A DNA stretch of 64,000 nucleotides, from the NCBI RefSeq assembly GCF_030247195.1, contig NC_080672.1:71093771-71157770 (forward strand). Reading direction: 5' to 3'. How positions within the stretch are numbered: the stretch's first letter is position 1; each line of letters opens with the position of its first letter. The notes below the pieces were generated by a model. That model had not been told where the DNA came from, ran no database searches, and saw only the letters and a program-made list of their open reading frames with translations. Of the stretch, positions 42,504 to 54,099 are shown one piece after another. The translations under genes were made by a program, and so were the position numbers. This DNA comes from Topomyia yanbarensis. Taxonomy: Eukaryota > Arthropoda > Insecta > Diptera > Culicidae.

Positions 42504-44129
42504 AGAATCATTTTTGTTCCATGATCTTCTTTATGAAAAGCCCAGCTGCTAGCGACCAGTAATAGGTACGAGCAGTAGATATAAAAAAACTATTAGGACC
42601 TCGAACATTCATTTGATAAGGTTCATTGTTAGCTGGACTGAGAACCCCAAATAGTGCGCGTGATATAGTTCACTGAAAAAGATATTACGAATCAATCAGT
42701 CACATTTTTATGAACCAGTTATTCCGAGTAAAATCACGATCACGATAAGGTGAATAGAATTCACGAATACCACGATAAAAGTGATGATATCATGAACATT
42801 AGTCGCATTACTTTTCGTGATAAATTTAAAAGTAAGCTCTAAAATAAAATATCATGAACCGAAACTACGAAAATCGTGACAAAGATCCTGAAATCATAAA
42901 CACAAATCACACCACTCGTGACAACATACAACTGGTAAATTCATGGATAAAATAGCACGGCAACGTGATGAGAAATCACAAGAATTGCGAATGAGCTCTT
43001 GAGATCATGAACAACGTTTGACTGTCGATTCCCAAATCATGAACAAGAATCGCAACAAAAACTAAACGTGCCTAAATAACAACAATAACATTCTAGTTTT
43101 TTTGAAAACACAAATAGTTTCATGAATACTAGGTTTATTATTCATAATTTCAGGAATTTGGTCACGGTTTTCATAAATCGTTCAGTTCACGAAATCGTGA
43201 CCTTTTGTTCATGAATTTATGAACGGATTATTTCCGTGCAATGATGTAAACTGGAATCTGTATGTATGTATGTATGTTGCAAGAAGCCACCATCAGTTAA
43301 TGGCATTAACCCATTCATGTCCATGTTGTTTGTGGACAACAACGTTTTTAAACAGCTATAACTTTTGATTGAGGCAAGATTTGCTCACAAAAACAAGTGA
43401 GGCTAATAAATGTGACTATTGGCTTTCATTTGAGTATTAACAGTTATAAGGATCAGCTCTAGAACTGAAGTTATTGCAATTAGTCTGATTGAACTCCGAT
43501 GGAGAAGTGCTGCCAGGGACCGTTTACGTTTACGACGGAAAATGAATTTTTCATATAACTTCGTTATGTTGTAATATTAGTGAAAACTGATAAAACTTAT
43601 CAATTTAGACTATTTTTGGCTACGTTTTCCACGCAGTTGGACTATTGTAAATACTCTAGGAGAATTGTAGTCAGCATTGGAAGGTAAAAATTGAGCAGCT
43701 TCTAGCACTGCAAGGAAAGCACCTACCTTTATGAAACAAAAAGGTTTTTGAGTTTCTTGACCCCATCGTTTTCAAGGAAAAATATTTTTGAAACCCTACA
43801 TGCACTAGAAAAAAGTTGGACATGAAACGGTTAACTTTCATCTTATTGCCGTTAACGAAGGGCCAAAATAGAGTTGGGCGCAACCGTAAACAGAGGCACT
43901 TCCACGCATGCCGCGGGAAAACGAGGATTGTTCTAACAATAACATCCGACACCATTATAATTTCGCAATACCAGCTTCAACCTGCCTGATTGTTAGAAAG
44001 CAGCATCTAACTAATTTCAGACCTTCAGGAGGAAACAGGAAACGCTAATTAATTAGCACAAAAACAAACAGCAAACAGTTAAACTCACAAGTAGTTCAAA
44101 TCGTCTGCAAGTAAGCCTAAAGCTCTTTA
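42504..44129. other. Non-coding stretch; CATGAAC-rich repeat at 42660-43240
   Basis: The part from 42660 (GTTCACTGAAAAAG) to 43240 (GAACGGATTATTTCCGTG) is full of ATCATGAAC/CACGA words and probably a MITE family with other copies at about 39513-39850 and 60110-60490. The rest has no recognised feature. Confidence 0.45.
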
Positions 44130-46510
44130 CCGCATTGGATATGTAACTTTAGTATGTCTCTGAATTTCAGTGGTCCAGACACGGTGTTGTAAGGACAGCC
44201 GAAAACTCGAAATCACAATTGCGTTACTGCTGGGCAGTTGCATATCACATGATATGAAGTTCCGAAAGGGGATTCACAAGGATCACATCAAAATGACTCA
44301 GCGCGCTGAATAGCTGTCATGTGATTATTGAGTCAGCGGTAGCCGGGTAAAACTCTGGTCAATTACTTGTTCTAGAAACGCCTTCGGTTGGCGACACGTT
44401 TGCAGATTTCTCCAATAATTGCGATGCTCGGACGAAGCCCAGGTACGCATTTTTTCTCTTATCCAACTTGTCGAAATTGGCAGGACGAGCTCAGGTCCAA
44501 CGAAGTCAATTGCTGCACCTGCCAATTCGTCAGCCAATTTATATCCAGTAATACCGGAATGTCCGGGTACCCAGACAAGGTAAGAGAGTATTGACAATGC
44601 TTAGTTCTTCGGTTTGGGTTTGGCACGCGATCACTAGTTGGGATCGTAATTAATCTGAGCTAAGGGTCTTGATTGCAGCCTGACTGTCGGAGTAGAAGTT
44701 TATAGCTTTGCCGGACAAATTCTGTTGAAGGGCCGATTGTTCCAATCTTATTTCACGACAGTAGACACCAGCACGTCTCTACATCAGAGAACCGTCAGTA
44801 TAACAGACCACTTGCGTTTGTTGTTGTCGTCTATGATTGGTAACAACATCAACAGAGTTACTGTTCCAAAGACTAGTAACCTGCAGTCTGTATGCACATG
44901 ACAGCGCTTTTTGTTTAAGATGTGTGCGTAATAATTTGAAATTTAGAAGGGCCTCAAGGACAGCAGTCGGAGTTGTGGTTAAGGTAAAGCAACACAATGA
45001 GCACAATTATTTGCAAATGGTTTAGCTTTGACTGGACTTTGACGCCATCACCTCTCCCCCTGCCACCACACAAGGCATCCGTATGACAGTATTGGACGTA
45101 CAATCTTCGTGTAAATCCAATAGATGTATTTGGGTTTGAGACCCCAGGTCTTTTCAAAAGTTCGTCTGCACTGCCCGAAGGCCTTTTACGCTTTCTCGAC
45201 TCTGAACTCAATGTGAGCAAACCAATTCAGTTTGGAATCCAATATAACTCCAGCGTATTTGATTTGATCTGCACGCAGTAGCTCAGAATCAAAGAACTGT
45301 AAGAGTCATTCGCTTCTTCGTGAAAAGAATCCTTAAAATTTCGTTTGGATTACCCGATAATTTAACTTGTCGATACCACTGTTCGACTGCTATTAATGCT
45401 TGTTACAATAAGTCAAAGGTTGTTCCGATGCAAATTCCAGTAATTAGTATTTGCTAATCGCCAGCAAACCATTAGGTTGGAAATCTAGGCTCATTGAGTT
45501 TCTGCAACAAGCCGTCGGCAACCTGGTCCCATAGCAAAAGGGACAGAACGCCACCCTGAAGATAGGCGCAATTACTCAATTTCCTTATCTCTGCCTGTCT
45601 AAGTGACGAGCAAAGAATGTGGTTACTAAGCATTGCGTTTATCCAACCCGAGAAACATGCAGATATCCCTTGACCGCGCGTCGCTTCCAGAATTGACTGG
45701 AAGGACACTTTATCAAAAGCACCCTCAATATCTAGGTATACATCCAAGGTAGATTGGTTGAGCGAGAAGGCCTTTTCAATGTTGTAAACAACATCGCGAA
45801 GCAGAGTGATCGTGGACTTCCCACACTGATATGCATGTTGCATTTTGTGCAGTGGATATTCAACTAAACCACAGATAACAGACGCTTAGGCTAGAATAAA
45901 ATTTCTTCAAAAACCTGTGTAAACTTTCAAATTGATAAACGTTGGAAATCCGTGTTTCACTATTGCCATCTGCGCAACTGTTTGCTACACGTGTTTGACA
46001 GCTGCACTCTAACTGCATTGTATCGATCACTGCGCCATCTACAAACGTTTGCCAAACGTGTTTCAGACGTCTGATTTATTCGGAATTTCAGTAGCGGGTA
46101 CTTACACACGATTCAAATCGAGCCTAAACATCTGTTATCTGTGACTAAACTAACGTTCCTGATGTGATATTCGATTATCCGTTCCAAAGCTTTTAGAAGA
46201 AAGGAACTTAATCTGATAGGCCTAAAACTCTTGGCTTATTCATAGTATGAGCACCCCTCCTTTGGGAATAAATGTTAATTCCCGTTTGCAGTAGCCCGGG
46301 AAAGATTCGATCTTTTCCACGCGATTTGTATGGAGCAAAGCTGACCACTTGACCTATTCAGTGGTAACCAATGTGTGTGCTAACGCCCACGAGTCCGAAT
46401 CACCAGAATGAGATCTGTGATCTTTGTTCAGCTCCGGATCGATACAATCTGGAAAGTGTTCGTTGAAGAGATAATTAAGAACATCTTTTTTCGTTCACCA
46501 CAATAACACC
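44130..46510 (-). pseudogene. RNase-H-bearing LINE (LOA/I-group), ORF2 remnant
   Basis: Minus-strand order: upstream RT region (46510-46150); RT with MQHAYQCGKSTITLLRDVVY, VYLDIEGAFDKVSF and QGGVLS (45843-45472); RT catalytic box decayed to FAGD plus stop near 45460; RNase H with CYTDGS (near 44785), SDSQAAI (near 44680) and WVPGHSGITGYKLADELAG (near 44560); and a C-terminal Cys/His stretch to about 44130. The RNase H domain is characteristic of LOA/I-type LINEs, and LOA (Lian-like) seems likeliest. Many frameshifts. It is split by a MITE at 45870-46143. Confidence 0.8.
45870..46143. mobile_element. MITE (274 bp) inserted in the LOA-like LINE
   Basis: The ends CACAGATAACAGACGCTTAG and the complement of CATCTGTTATCTGTG are inverted repeats. 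An exact 7-bp duplication ACTAAAC is at 45863-45869 and 46144-46150. Removing the element and one duplication gives a continuous LINE reading frame across the junction, which confirms the boundaries. Confidence 0.85.
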
Positions 46511-46584
46511 ATCTCTGGTTTTTTATCAGTTCATCTGAAAATCATTCGATTTTGAGAGAACTTTATTTAATCTGTTAGCTTTTC

Positions 46585-46975
46585 ATCTTCAAACTTCCAT
46601 ATTACCCAGCTGAGTTAAAGATTTGCTGGTATAGCCATGAATTCCTTAATTATAGTGTATATAAAAGCTCTGAATAGAACGGAATTAAAGTAGAGTTGAT
46701 GTGGTTTTCGATTTTTAGTCACCTGTCTATCCATAGTTCAACGTTTCGGAGGGCTACACCTCTCATCTTGAGAGTGTGAATATTTGAAAATAGTTATAGT
46801 TTTCTCATAGCATTTTTCAAATTTTCTCACGACTACAAATATTCGATTTACCAAGTAGGACTCATTATTAAACTTGTTTTCATGAGTGGCACTCTTCTAC
46901 ACTAAAGTGCAAAAAACTATTTACAGAGTAACGGCAGACAAAAATAGTTTTGTCTTCTCAAACCTCCACAATTAC
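46585..46975 (+). repeat. Dispersed repeat, copy 2 (first copy at 19290-19700)
   Basis: Ordered blocks shared with 19290-19700: CCATATTACCCAG, GAGTTGATGT, CAACGTTTCG, GACTACAAATATT, and GCAAAAAACTATT...ATAGTTTTGTCTTC. Same orientation, moderately diverged, no coding capacity. Confidence 0.7.
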
Positions 46976-47028
46976 ATCGCACACATGATTGGACATTAAT
47001 TAATATTTCAGATTAGCAGAAGATCTCA

Positions 47029-48215
47029 CCCGACCAGGGGAAAATAACCGGCTAATAACCCGAACATACTATTCTTTGATATCGTACCAAAACCTGGTAT
47101 TAATTGAATATTAATACCTCATTGAAGTATTAAGAAGGTATTGAAGAAACACTTTTCAATTCCTGCTTAAGGGGTTATATATGTTGAGGTCGGCCAAAAA
47201 ATCGAATTTCTTTTATTCTTCTATCGTAAAGCTCAGGTTCTTAAGAATGTAACCTCAAATTTTTATAGAGATCGAATCAGTGGACGCAAAGTTATAGCGT
47301 TTTTCATTTTGCTCCCTTATGGAGGTGTTGCGTATACTTGAAACTTTAAACGCGATTATCTCGAAATCATGTTTCCCAAAAGCGTCTTTGCGGTGATTGC
47401 GGTTGCCGGAAAAGTTTTCAACCGCTCTCAAAACTTTTTTTTTTACTTGTTCGTTATTTAACTGCCGTGTCCTTGAACGATTCCATTTTTTCGTCAAAAT
47501 TTTCATATTATTGTTATGAATTTTTTAATAATTTTTTTCAGGTGATAATAGTGATTTTTTTGGAAAAATCGTTCCCGTTTCCAAAAAGAAGAATTTTTTT
47601 TTTATTAATTCGATCGTTCAAGGACGTATACCAATGAATTTTTTTTTAGTTTGATGGTTTCTGTTGAGCTGTTGAACTGGAATCGTAGTTACGCCAAACC
47701 TGTTTGAAAAAAAACGCGTTTTGCGGAAATTGCTATAGCTTCGACAATTATTAATATTTTTTTATTTTCCCAAGTGGATTTTGCAAATTGGACATTGCAC
47801 TACGCTAAACGTATAACAAGTATTTCATAAAAATATGGCTACATACCTTTATAAAAATTCAAACTTTTCACTTTTTTCCCGCATCTCAACATATATAACC
47901 CCTTAAAACTTCAATGAGGTATAATACTTTATTTTAGTATTATTCATGTATTTCAGTGACTTTTACAAATACTAAATCAATATCTTATTGAATACAGTGA
48001 ATTTTGTTATAGGAAGGTTGAAAAGGTTTTATTATTATTCAGGTATTATAATAACTCGTTTCATTATCAACCAGTTATTCGTAGTACATGTCTCAGTTAT
48101 TAATTCAGGTATTTTACCTCTTTTGCAAGGCTCCTTAATACCTTATGGTGGTGTTCAAGTAATGGGTACAGTATGCCTGAATTTAGTATTCTGAAGTTAT
48201 CTTCTTCTGCTCGGG
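47029..48215. mobile_element. MITE with CCCGA(C/G)CAG ends, interrupted by a TTAA element
   Basis: The left end CCCGACCAGGGGAAAATAAC and the right end (complement CCCGAGCAGAAGAAGATAAC) are inverted repeats. The interior is rich in AGGTATTA/TATTAA words on both sides of the insertion at 47167-47906. Without the insertion it would be about 450 bp. Confidence 0.6.
47171..47902. mobile_element. TTAA-flanked non-autonomous element (732 bp)
   Basis: Perfect 18-bp inverted repeats GGGGTTATATATGTTGAG and CTCAACATATATAACCCC, with exact TTAA on both sides (47167-47170 and 47903-47906). Non-coding. The TTAA target suggests piggyBac, but the ends begin GGGG, not CCC, so a TA-targeting family with TA inside TTAA is also possible. 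Confidence 0.8.
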
Positions 48216-48589
48216 TAGCACACAACTTAGAAATGGATAGAGAAACAGCAAGAATGATGAGAATCGTGACAGTTGCCACGGACACGAAGGAAGAAGGAGA
48301 CAGAGAGAGAGAATGAGAGAGTATGTGAGATTGAAGGAGGGGCGGGGGGGGTCGGGCGAGAAATGGCAAATGATGGTTAATGCCGTGACCTTGTATTTAT
48401 AGGTATATTATGCGATATATTTATTTCTGTACACCCCATTATAAATAACGCAATTAGTAATTTTTGCGCCATGGCCTGTATAACCTAAATCTTACCAAAA
48501 TAGCCAAATTTTAGCTAGAATTTTGGGATTCAAAAATACAGTTGCTCATTTACAGTATAATTACAGGAGAAATCTATTATCTTACCACT
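48216..48589. other. Non-coding stretch
   Basis: Includes a purine-rich GAGAGA stretch (48285-48350). No gene. Confidence 0.4.
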
Positions 48590-48850
48590 ACACCTCGGCG
48601 GAGAGTTCCCCGACGAAAGAATGTCTCCCGCAACCGTTGGCGGACGCGTTATTCTTCCTTAGATGCAGTCCGGCAGAATGCTGAGGTCAGTCCAGCGATT
48701 CCCGGTGAAGGATTGTGTCCGCTTCACTGGTGCCCCGATGATTCAAGCCGGCGATTCGCTTCGGACTACTCGGAATAGTCCCCGACGGTGGATTTTTTTT
48801 ATCTCGATGCTGGTCGGTCAGGTGCCGAGGTCAGTCTTGCGATTCCGTGG
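48590..48850 (-). repeat. 3' repeats of an R1-like LINE, detached fragment
   Basis: CGGCGGAGAGTTCCCCGACG, GTCAGTCCAGCGATTCCCGG, TACTCGGAATAGTCCCCG and related blocks match the tandem units at 2330-3000. No ORF2 sequence precedes it, so it is a 3'-only (5'-truncated) copy. Confidence 0.65.
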
Positions 48851-50300
48851 AGTCACGGTTCCGACAGCATAAGTCATTAAGTGACTTTACGCTTGTCTGG
48901 ACATGCCGCAGACTCAGGTGATTCGCATTTAATGCCAAATGATCCTGACTCCTGCGTTGCAGAAGACAAAGTGTTAAGTAGCTGGGAAACTCTAAGTTTG
49001 CTCATATGACCCTACTCAACGCTTTTCTAAACTTACTTCAAATCCTTGCTCTTCCTTGAGTACTATGGCTCTTAATATTGAAAAATATTTCGCACCTTAT
49101 GTGTTTTTTATGCGGATTTTCCAAGTTTTTTATGCGGTTTTTTATTCTGTACATACGTACCCCGCATAAAAAAACTTCAGTGTAGTATGAAGTTTAAATT
49201 GCTGCAGTAAAGATGTGCAAAACTAATGTAGTGTTTCATCCTAAGCAGAGCCGTAGCGTAGTCGAGGACTTAGTTTTGCGTCCCATTAATTTTAGCTTTG
49301 GCTTTCTTTTTCAGTTAAGACTTTTGGACAATGCATAGTGGTCCAGTATGCAAATTTAGCAGGAATTTTGAAATTTTACTAAAACTAAACAACTTAGCCT
49401 CATTAAGTCTTTGGCGAAGTTTTCGTAGTTTGTGAGCCCTTTCTTTTTGTTAAAACAACAGTCAGGGTGGTTCTAATTTTACCATGATCAAAAAATTAAC
49501 TTTTTAATCATTCCAGCAACAGCCAAACGACCTTCAGCGAAGTTGTAGAACGATAATTTTTTCAAAAGTTTGTTGAAGATATATCATACTTTTCATTTTA
49601 CAACAAGTTTAAAATCGAAGGTTAGGTTGTTTCTTAGAAAAACTGTTTTATTTTAATAACTTTTGCGGTATTGATTTAAAACAGAAGTAGTCTTCAGACA
49701 GCTTTGACTGTTCGGCCATCCATGGAAGCTGTCCTTCAATGTCTGCTTCTTTCTCCGAACAGCCTAGATAAGCCGTGTAGTGTCGGTAGTGGTTGTTTCA
49801 ACCGGTTAAGAATTACATAGTTATGGACTACCTGTTCCGGTGGTAAAAACCCACCAAACAGGGAACCCCAATTCCATAGTGTCCTGTAACCCGTGCTATG
49901 TATGTATGATGCATTACGCAGCAGAACGTTCACTCTACGAAGTTTTTTCGCCCCTAAAACACCAGTGAAGCAATACTCTGTATGTAACGGTCTGATTTTT
50001 AGTCAGCAGAAATTGGTAAGCGAAGAATAAAAATATAAAATGTTTAATATCTCCGCCGCTTGTGAACGGATTTTGACAATCTAGCTGCTTGTTAGAAAGG
50101 TATTTTTATAAGTTTTCTATTGCTACGTTGACGACGTGATCGCTTCGTTCGAAAGTTATTTGCTTAAAACATGTTTTGTTTTGACAAAATCACCCATATC
50201 TCAGAAAATAAACAACATATCGAAAAACAAAAATAATAGTGTCGAATTGTCACGTTAAGCCTTTCGTTTGAAACTAGTTTCAATAAAATCGGCTAAACCA
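48851..50300. other. Non-coding stretch with small repeat fragments
   Basis: 49085-49190 repeats TTTTTTATGCGG in both orientations and is a fragment of a known-looking mosquito repeat. 50040-50300 is unnamed. No exon. Confidence 0.4.
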
Positions 50301-50440
50301 TTACTGAGATGATTACGTGGCATTCTTGTACATGCACACATACATACAGATATTGTCCCAATTTGTCAAGCTGAGTCGATTGGTATATAAGATTCGGCCC
50401 TCCGAGCTTCGGAAAAAGTTTTCAAAGTTTGAGCGAATCC
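50301..50440 (-). repeat. Dispersed mosquito repeat end (GCTGAGTCGATTGGTATATA family)
   Basis: ACATACATACAGATATTGTC, CAAGCTGAGTCGATTGGTAT and GATTCGGCCCTCCGAGC are the reverse-oriented counterpart of the family at 22879 (CGACTCAGTTCG..., GGCCCGGAGGGCCGAG). Confidence 0.55.
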
Positions 50441-50500
50441 TATACATTTCTTTTAAGTTAAGTTCTACAAGATGACAACACGAATGAACTCATGATGAAT

Positions 50501-50648
50501 GATGTTCGTCGTTTGACAATTCTCGGTGGTTTGTTTACTTTGTCAGTTGCGTGAGTTCGAGTGCAACGTGTACTCATCTGTCACATTCGAACTCACGCAA
50601 CTCCTATGTAAAAAAAACCACCGAGAATTATCAAACGAAGTTCATCCG
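50501..50648. repeat. Imperfect hairpin repeat (arms ~62 bp, loop ~20 bp)
   Basis: The left arm (GTTTGACAATTCTCGGTGG, then GTTGCGTGAGTTCGAGTG) is complementary to the right arm (CATTCGAACTCACGCAAC, then CCACCGAGAATTATCAAAC), with a mismatched middle. This may be a hairpin MITE. No clear target duplication. Confidence 0.7.
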
Positions 50649-50689
50649 GCTCATTTTGTGGGGTTATGTCGGTTGGTGTAAAACCTAAT

Positions 50690-50975
50690 ACCCGAACCAC
50701 AAATGGTTGTCAAATTTGTGGCAGCTGTCCATATTGACCACCGCAAAAGAATCGCATCCAGCACCCCAAAACCTACTGAAAGCAACATCGGCGAGGAAGT
50801 TAATAACAGTGACGACGGGTTTACGCAGGTCACCCGTAAGTATAAGAAGCAGGGAAAAACAAGACAGTTTTACGATGAAGACCTTTACATGAAAGTTACG
50901 CGAGATTTGAGAGGCCCTGATGAGGCAATAGTCGAGCAGACGAACGTCTCCTCGCCGCGTTTGTTGTGTTTATAG
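50690..50975 (+). pseudogene. LINE ORF1 fragment related to 29200-30070
   Basis: At DNA level, GAACCACAAATGGTTGTCAA and CAAATTTGTGGCAGCTGTCC closely match 29811-29855. The open frame (90 codons) continues with GFTQVTRKYKKQG and is basic. It lacks the zinc knuckle. A truncated retrotransposon piece. Confidence 0.65.
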
Positions 50976-51300
50976 CGTACCAGAAAAAATCCAAGTAAGT
51001 TAAAAAAAGTGTTTATTTAGTACGACACGAAAATATCAGAAATTTGATTATTACTCTCCTCCATTGCAGCGATTTATCACTCTAAATACACCCCACTAAT
51101 AGCAGAATAAAAATGCTAACGCATTCGGCACACTGCTGTAAACAAAGAAAATGGATCGATTATTTACCGATAAAATCACTTACTTCGTTCGAACTTGAGG
51201 ATGTGCGAAAACTCCTGGCTGAAATTGCACAGAGAATCAATAATGCCCGAGAGTGCGAACCGATCTTCAATGCACCATTCCTGTTAATCCCAAAACATTC

Positions 51301-51303
<3 letters not shown>

Positions 51304-51353
<50 letters not shown>
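51304..51353. repeat. (GA)n microsatellite
   Basis: About 25 uninterrupted GA units, so probably length-polymorphic. Confidence 0.97.
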
Positions 51354-51357
<4 letters not shown>

Positions 51358-51641
51358 AACATAAATCGCGTAAGGTAGATGAAGGAATATTAATCCGACA
51401 TTTTTTGCTAGATGTTGAAACTGAATGCTCTACAAATATCACGATCAGGATCATCAGGAGTCGATCAAAGTATTAAATCTTGAATCGCGATTTTCGGAAC
51501 ATCTACAGCCGATCAACAAGAGAATCACAAGTGCCTGAATAACCGTTCCAGTAAAACGCCGAGTAGCGCGAAATGTCTAGCAAAATACTTACTAAGTTCA
51601 TTTATAACAGAAGTTGAAATTGATAAAGGAAAAGCGACTGA

Positions 51642-51870
51642 CAATTGGTCGGGCTAAGTGACATTGTATTGATTTCGAGAAAATGAGTTTAAAGTTTGAA
51701 TCACAGCATCCATTACGGATTTATTTTTGCGCTAAATCTTGCTAATTATAACATATTTCAAATCCGGCAAAAGTCGGATGTAGCCAAAGAATTTCTTTAT
51801 CCAGTGATATCATTATTTCATGTTTTAAGATTATGCGACTTAGTCCGGTCTGACTTAATACCTACCAATT
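51642..51870 (-). mobile_element. MITE, copy 2 (inverted relative to 36264-36513)
   Basis: It shares GTTTGAATCACAGCATCC and CGGCAAAAGTCGGATGTAGC with the reverse complement of copy 1, and the end CGACTTAGTCCGGTCTGACT. The left end is more diverged. Confidence 0.7.
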
Positions 51871-54070
51871 TTGAGACAGGCATGATTTCAACTCAGCCTC
51901 ACGATTGGGATTTTGTTCAATCCACGATCGTGCAAGGCTCCAAATGCCGAGGCAGTTATTGTGAACAAGTTGTTTAATGAACGACTTGTTTACCTTACAT
52001 GAATAACAGTAACAGTATACAACTCAAAGCTTCAGGTGACGAACAATCGAACCAGCCGGGAAAAATTTCGTTCTGGCCCATAAAACTCGTTCGAAACTAT
52101 TTCCGGCCATAATCCAATGGGCACTATAGAAAAAATGACCGTTGTCAATGGAATGAAGAAAAAATAAAAGAAACACAGCGAAATAGAGGAGAAAAACTAA
52201 TTTAGTCGAATGGTGAATAGTTTTGGCATAATAAAAAAACGAGGGGCTGCTTAATCCGCCACAAATCATTCGTTACGATCAAGAAGAATCGATTAGAGCC
52301 ATCAAAGAGACAGCGACACGGCAAACGGAAGAAACGCGTCGCGTTCAAACGAAGGAGGAGCGGCATCGCACAGATCCAAGATCCAATCGCGTGAAAGGTC
52401 GCACGTGAGAGGTGTCAAAGACAAAGAACGGTGCGGCATTCGTGTCCCCTCGGATTCAGGGAGCAGACAGCAGACAGGAACCCTCGAATCGAGCTGCCGA
52501 CCTGGTCTACTGGATTTCGATTGCGGATCCGAGGAACCGACGACCAGCAAACCGCCAGAAAACACATTATTATTGTTAATCAATAAAAATATAAATGAAT
52601 AAAAAATGTATTCCCCGATAGCTCTATACCGTGAAAAGGGGCACGACAACAATGGCAGAAGCAGCAGTGGTTGGAAATAGAAGCTACCTTCTGAATACGC
52701 CAACTCATTTCGATATATTGGACGCGAAAACGATGAAGAAAAAAAGAATAATAAACGCGGGAAAGAATCGCTGGATAACGACAACAACAATAAACAGAGA
52801 AAAGAGCAAAAGAAATAAAAGCCGCGGTTGAATAACTTTATGATTAGCGCGCATTTCTTTTGCTGACGCGCAAGTGTGAAGCGCACGCGACGGGGGTTCG
52901 AGTTCGAGCCAGAAGACCTCGAACACCATCAGCAAATTAAAAACGATATACGCGGCTGGTTGGGGTTCCAATTCTTGCTTCCAGCTCACGGATATATGTA
53001 TGCATGTATTATAGTTCCAAGGCAAGGTATAAAAATTTCGTTAATCCCCTAAAACAAGAAGCTAAAATATGATACCCTTCTGGTGTTCTGCTCCGAGCGC
53101 TGAGGCTGCTGCTGGCCAGGTTTCACCGAGGCTGTCAGTTTGCCTGTCCAACTGTCGGATCCGCGAAGAGACCTCATCAGTATCAGCTCGGCTAGTCGAT
53201 GTCGTCGTTGGTAAGCGAGGCTCGGGCTAAAAATCGCAGCAAGTTGCGGGTGCTGGTGGTAGCATTTCTTTTTTTATTATTTAAATGAGTTTCTGCCTCC
53301 AGTTTGCGAATCTTGGGGTGTAAATTTTTGCCCGGGTCGTGCTGTTTTCGAATCAATAAAATTGCATCATAAATGCCCCCTGGATGGTTAGTTACCGGCT
53401 AGGTGGTTCTGATGGCAGCCAGCGTCATAACCCGCCGGTGCCAGTTGGTGGTGCACCGAAGGCAGCTGTGCGCTAATGTGTGTAAACGGGGTGCTATACC
53501 GAAATGTGAGATGCTAGATTCAGTAGCGTTATGGTTTCGGTTTTCCAACGGGTTAAAAATAATTAGTTTGTAATGCATCGCGTTCTCTGCCTCATACAGC
53601 GTTTAACTGAAGGCATAATCATTTCCACCAAATGGATTGGGGTAAGATTTTTGACGTCGGATCAGGTGGAAATGTTTTAACTGACGGTTGTAAAACTTGT
53701 TTTTGTTGGACGTCGAGGTAACATTTGAGTAACGGATCCTACAACAGGTTTAGTTAAAGAAATCATATTCGCTGATGAAGTGGACTACAAAACATGGTTC
53801 TTGAGTACGGTAGTCGTTTCCCAGTCGCTTTTACTTGTATGTTGTAAATTTTATTCTAAAAGAAGATTGTATAAAATAATAAACATTTCGTTACAATAAA
53901 TTAACCAGATGTTTTCAGGATGCGCTCAAGGAACTTGTCAAAGATGCACGTTTCCCAAATATTTGCACAACTTGTTTAAGACGAGGAAGTTTTCGTAAGG
54001 ATTTATGATCTGGGCCATGTTGTCAAAAGTTGCTGTTAGGAAAACTTTTTTATTTAAAGCTTCTCCGTGA
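51871..54070. other. Non-coding, GC-richer stretch (possible host regulatory or UTR DNA)
   Basis: 52300-53560 is comparatively GC-rich and lacks recognised transposons. A 194-codon minus-strand frame (52302-52886) is low-complexity (Leu/Ser/Phe) and unconvincing. A short + strand frame at 53069-53230 contains a consensus-like donor (see findings). Confidence 0.45.
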
Positions 54071-54099
54071 TCCAAATACACTGAAAAAGCTTCTTTTAT

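Noticed and set aside
51304..51353. GAGA-factor binding array
   Set aside because: A perfect (GA)25 run is more simply a microsatellite. No supporting flanking elements.
52302..52886. 194-codon minus-strand frame
   Set aside because: Low-complexity Leu/Ser/Phe runs, unusual composition and no recognisable domain. Chance seems likelier than a gene.
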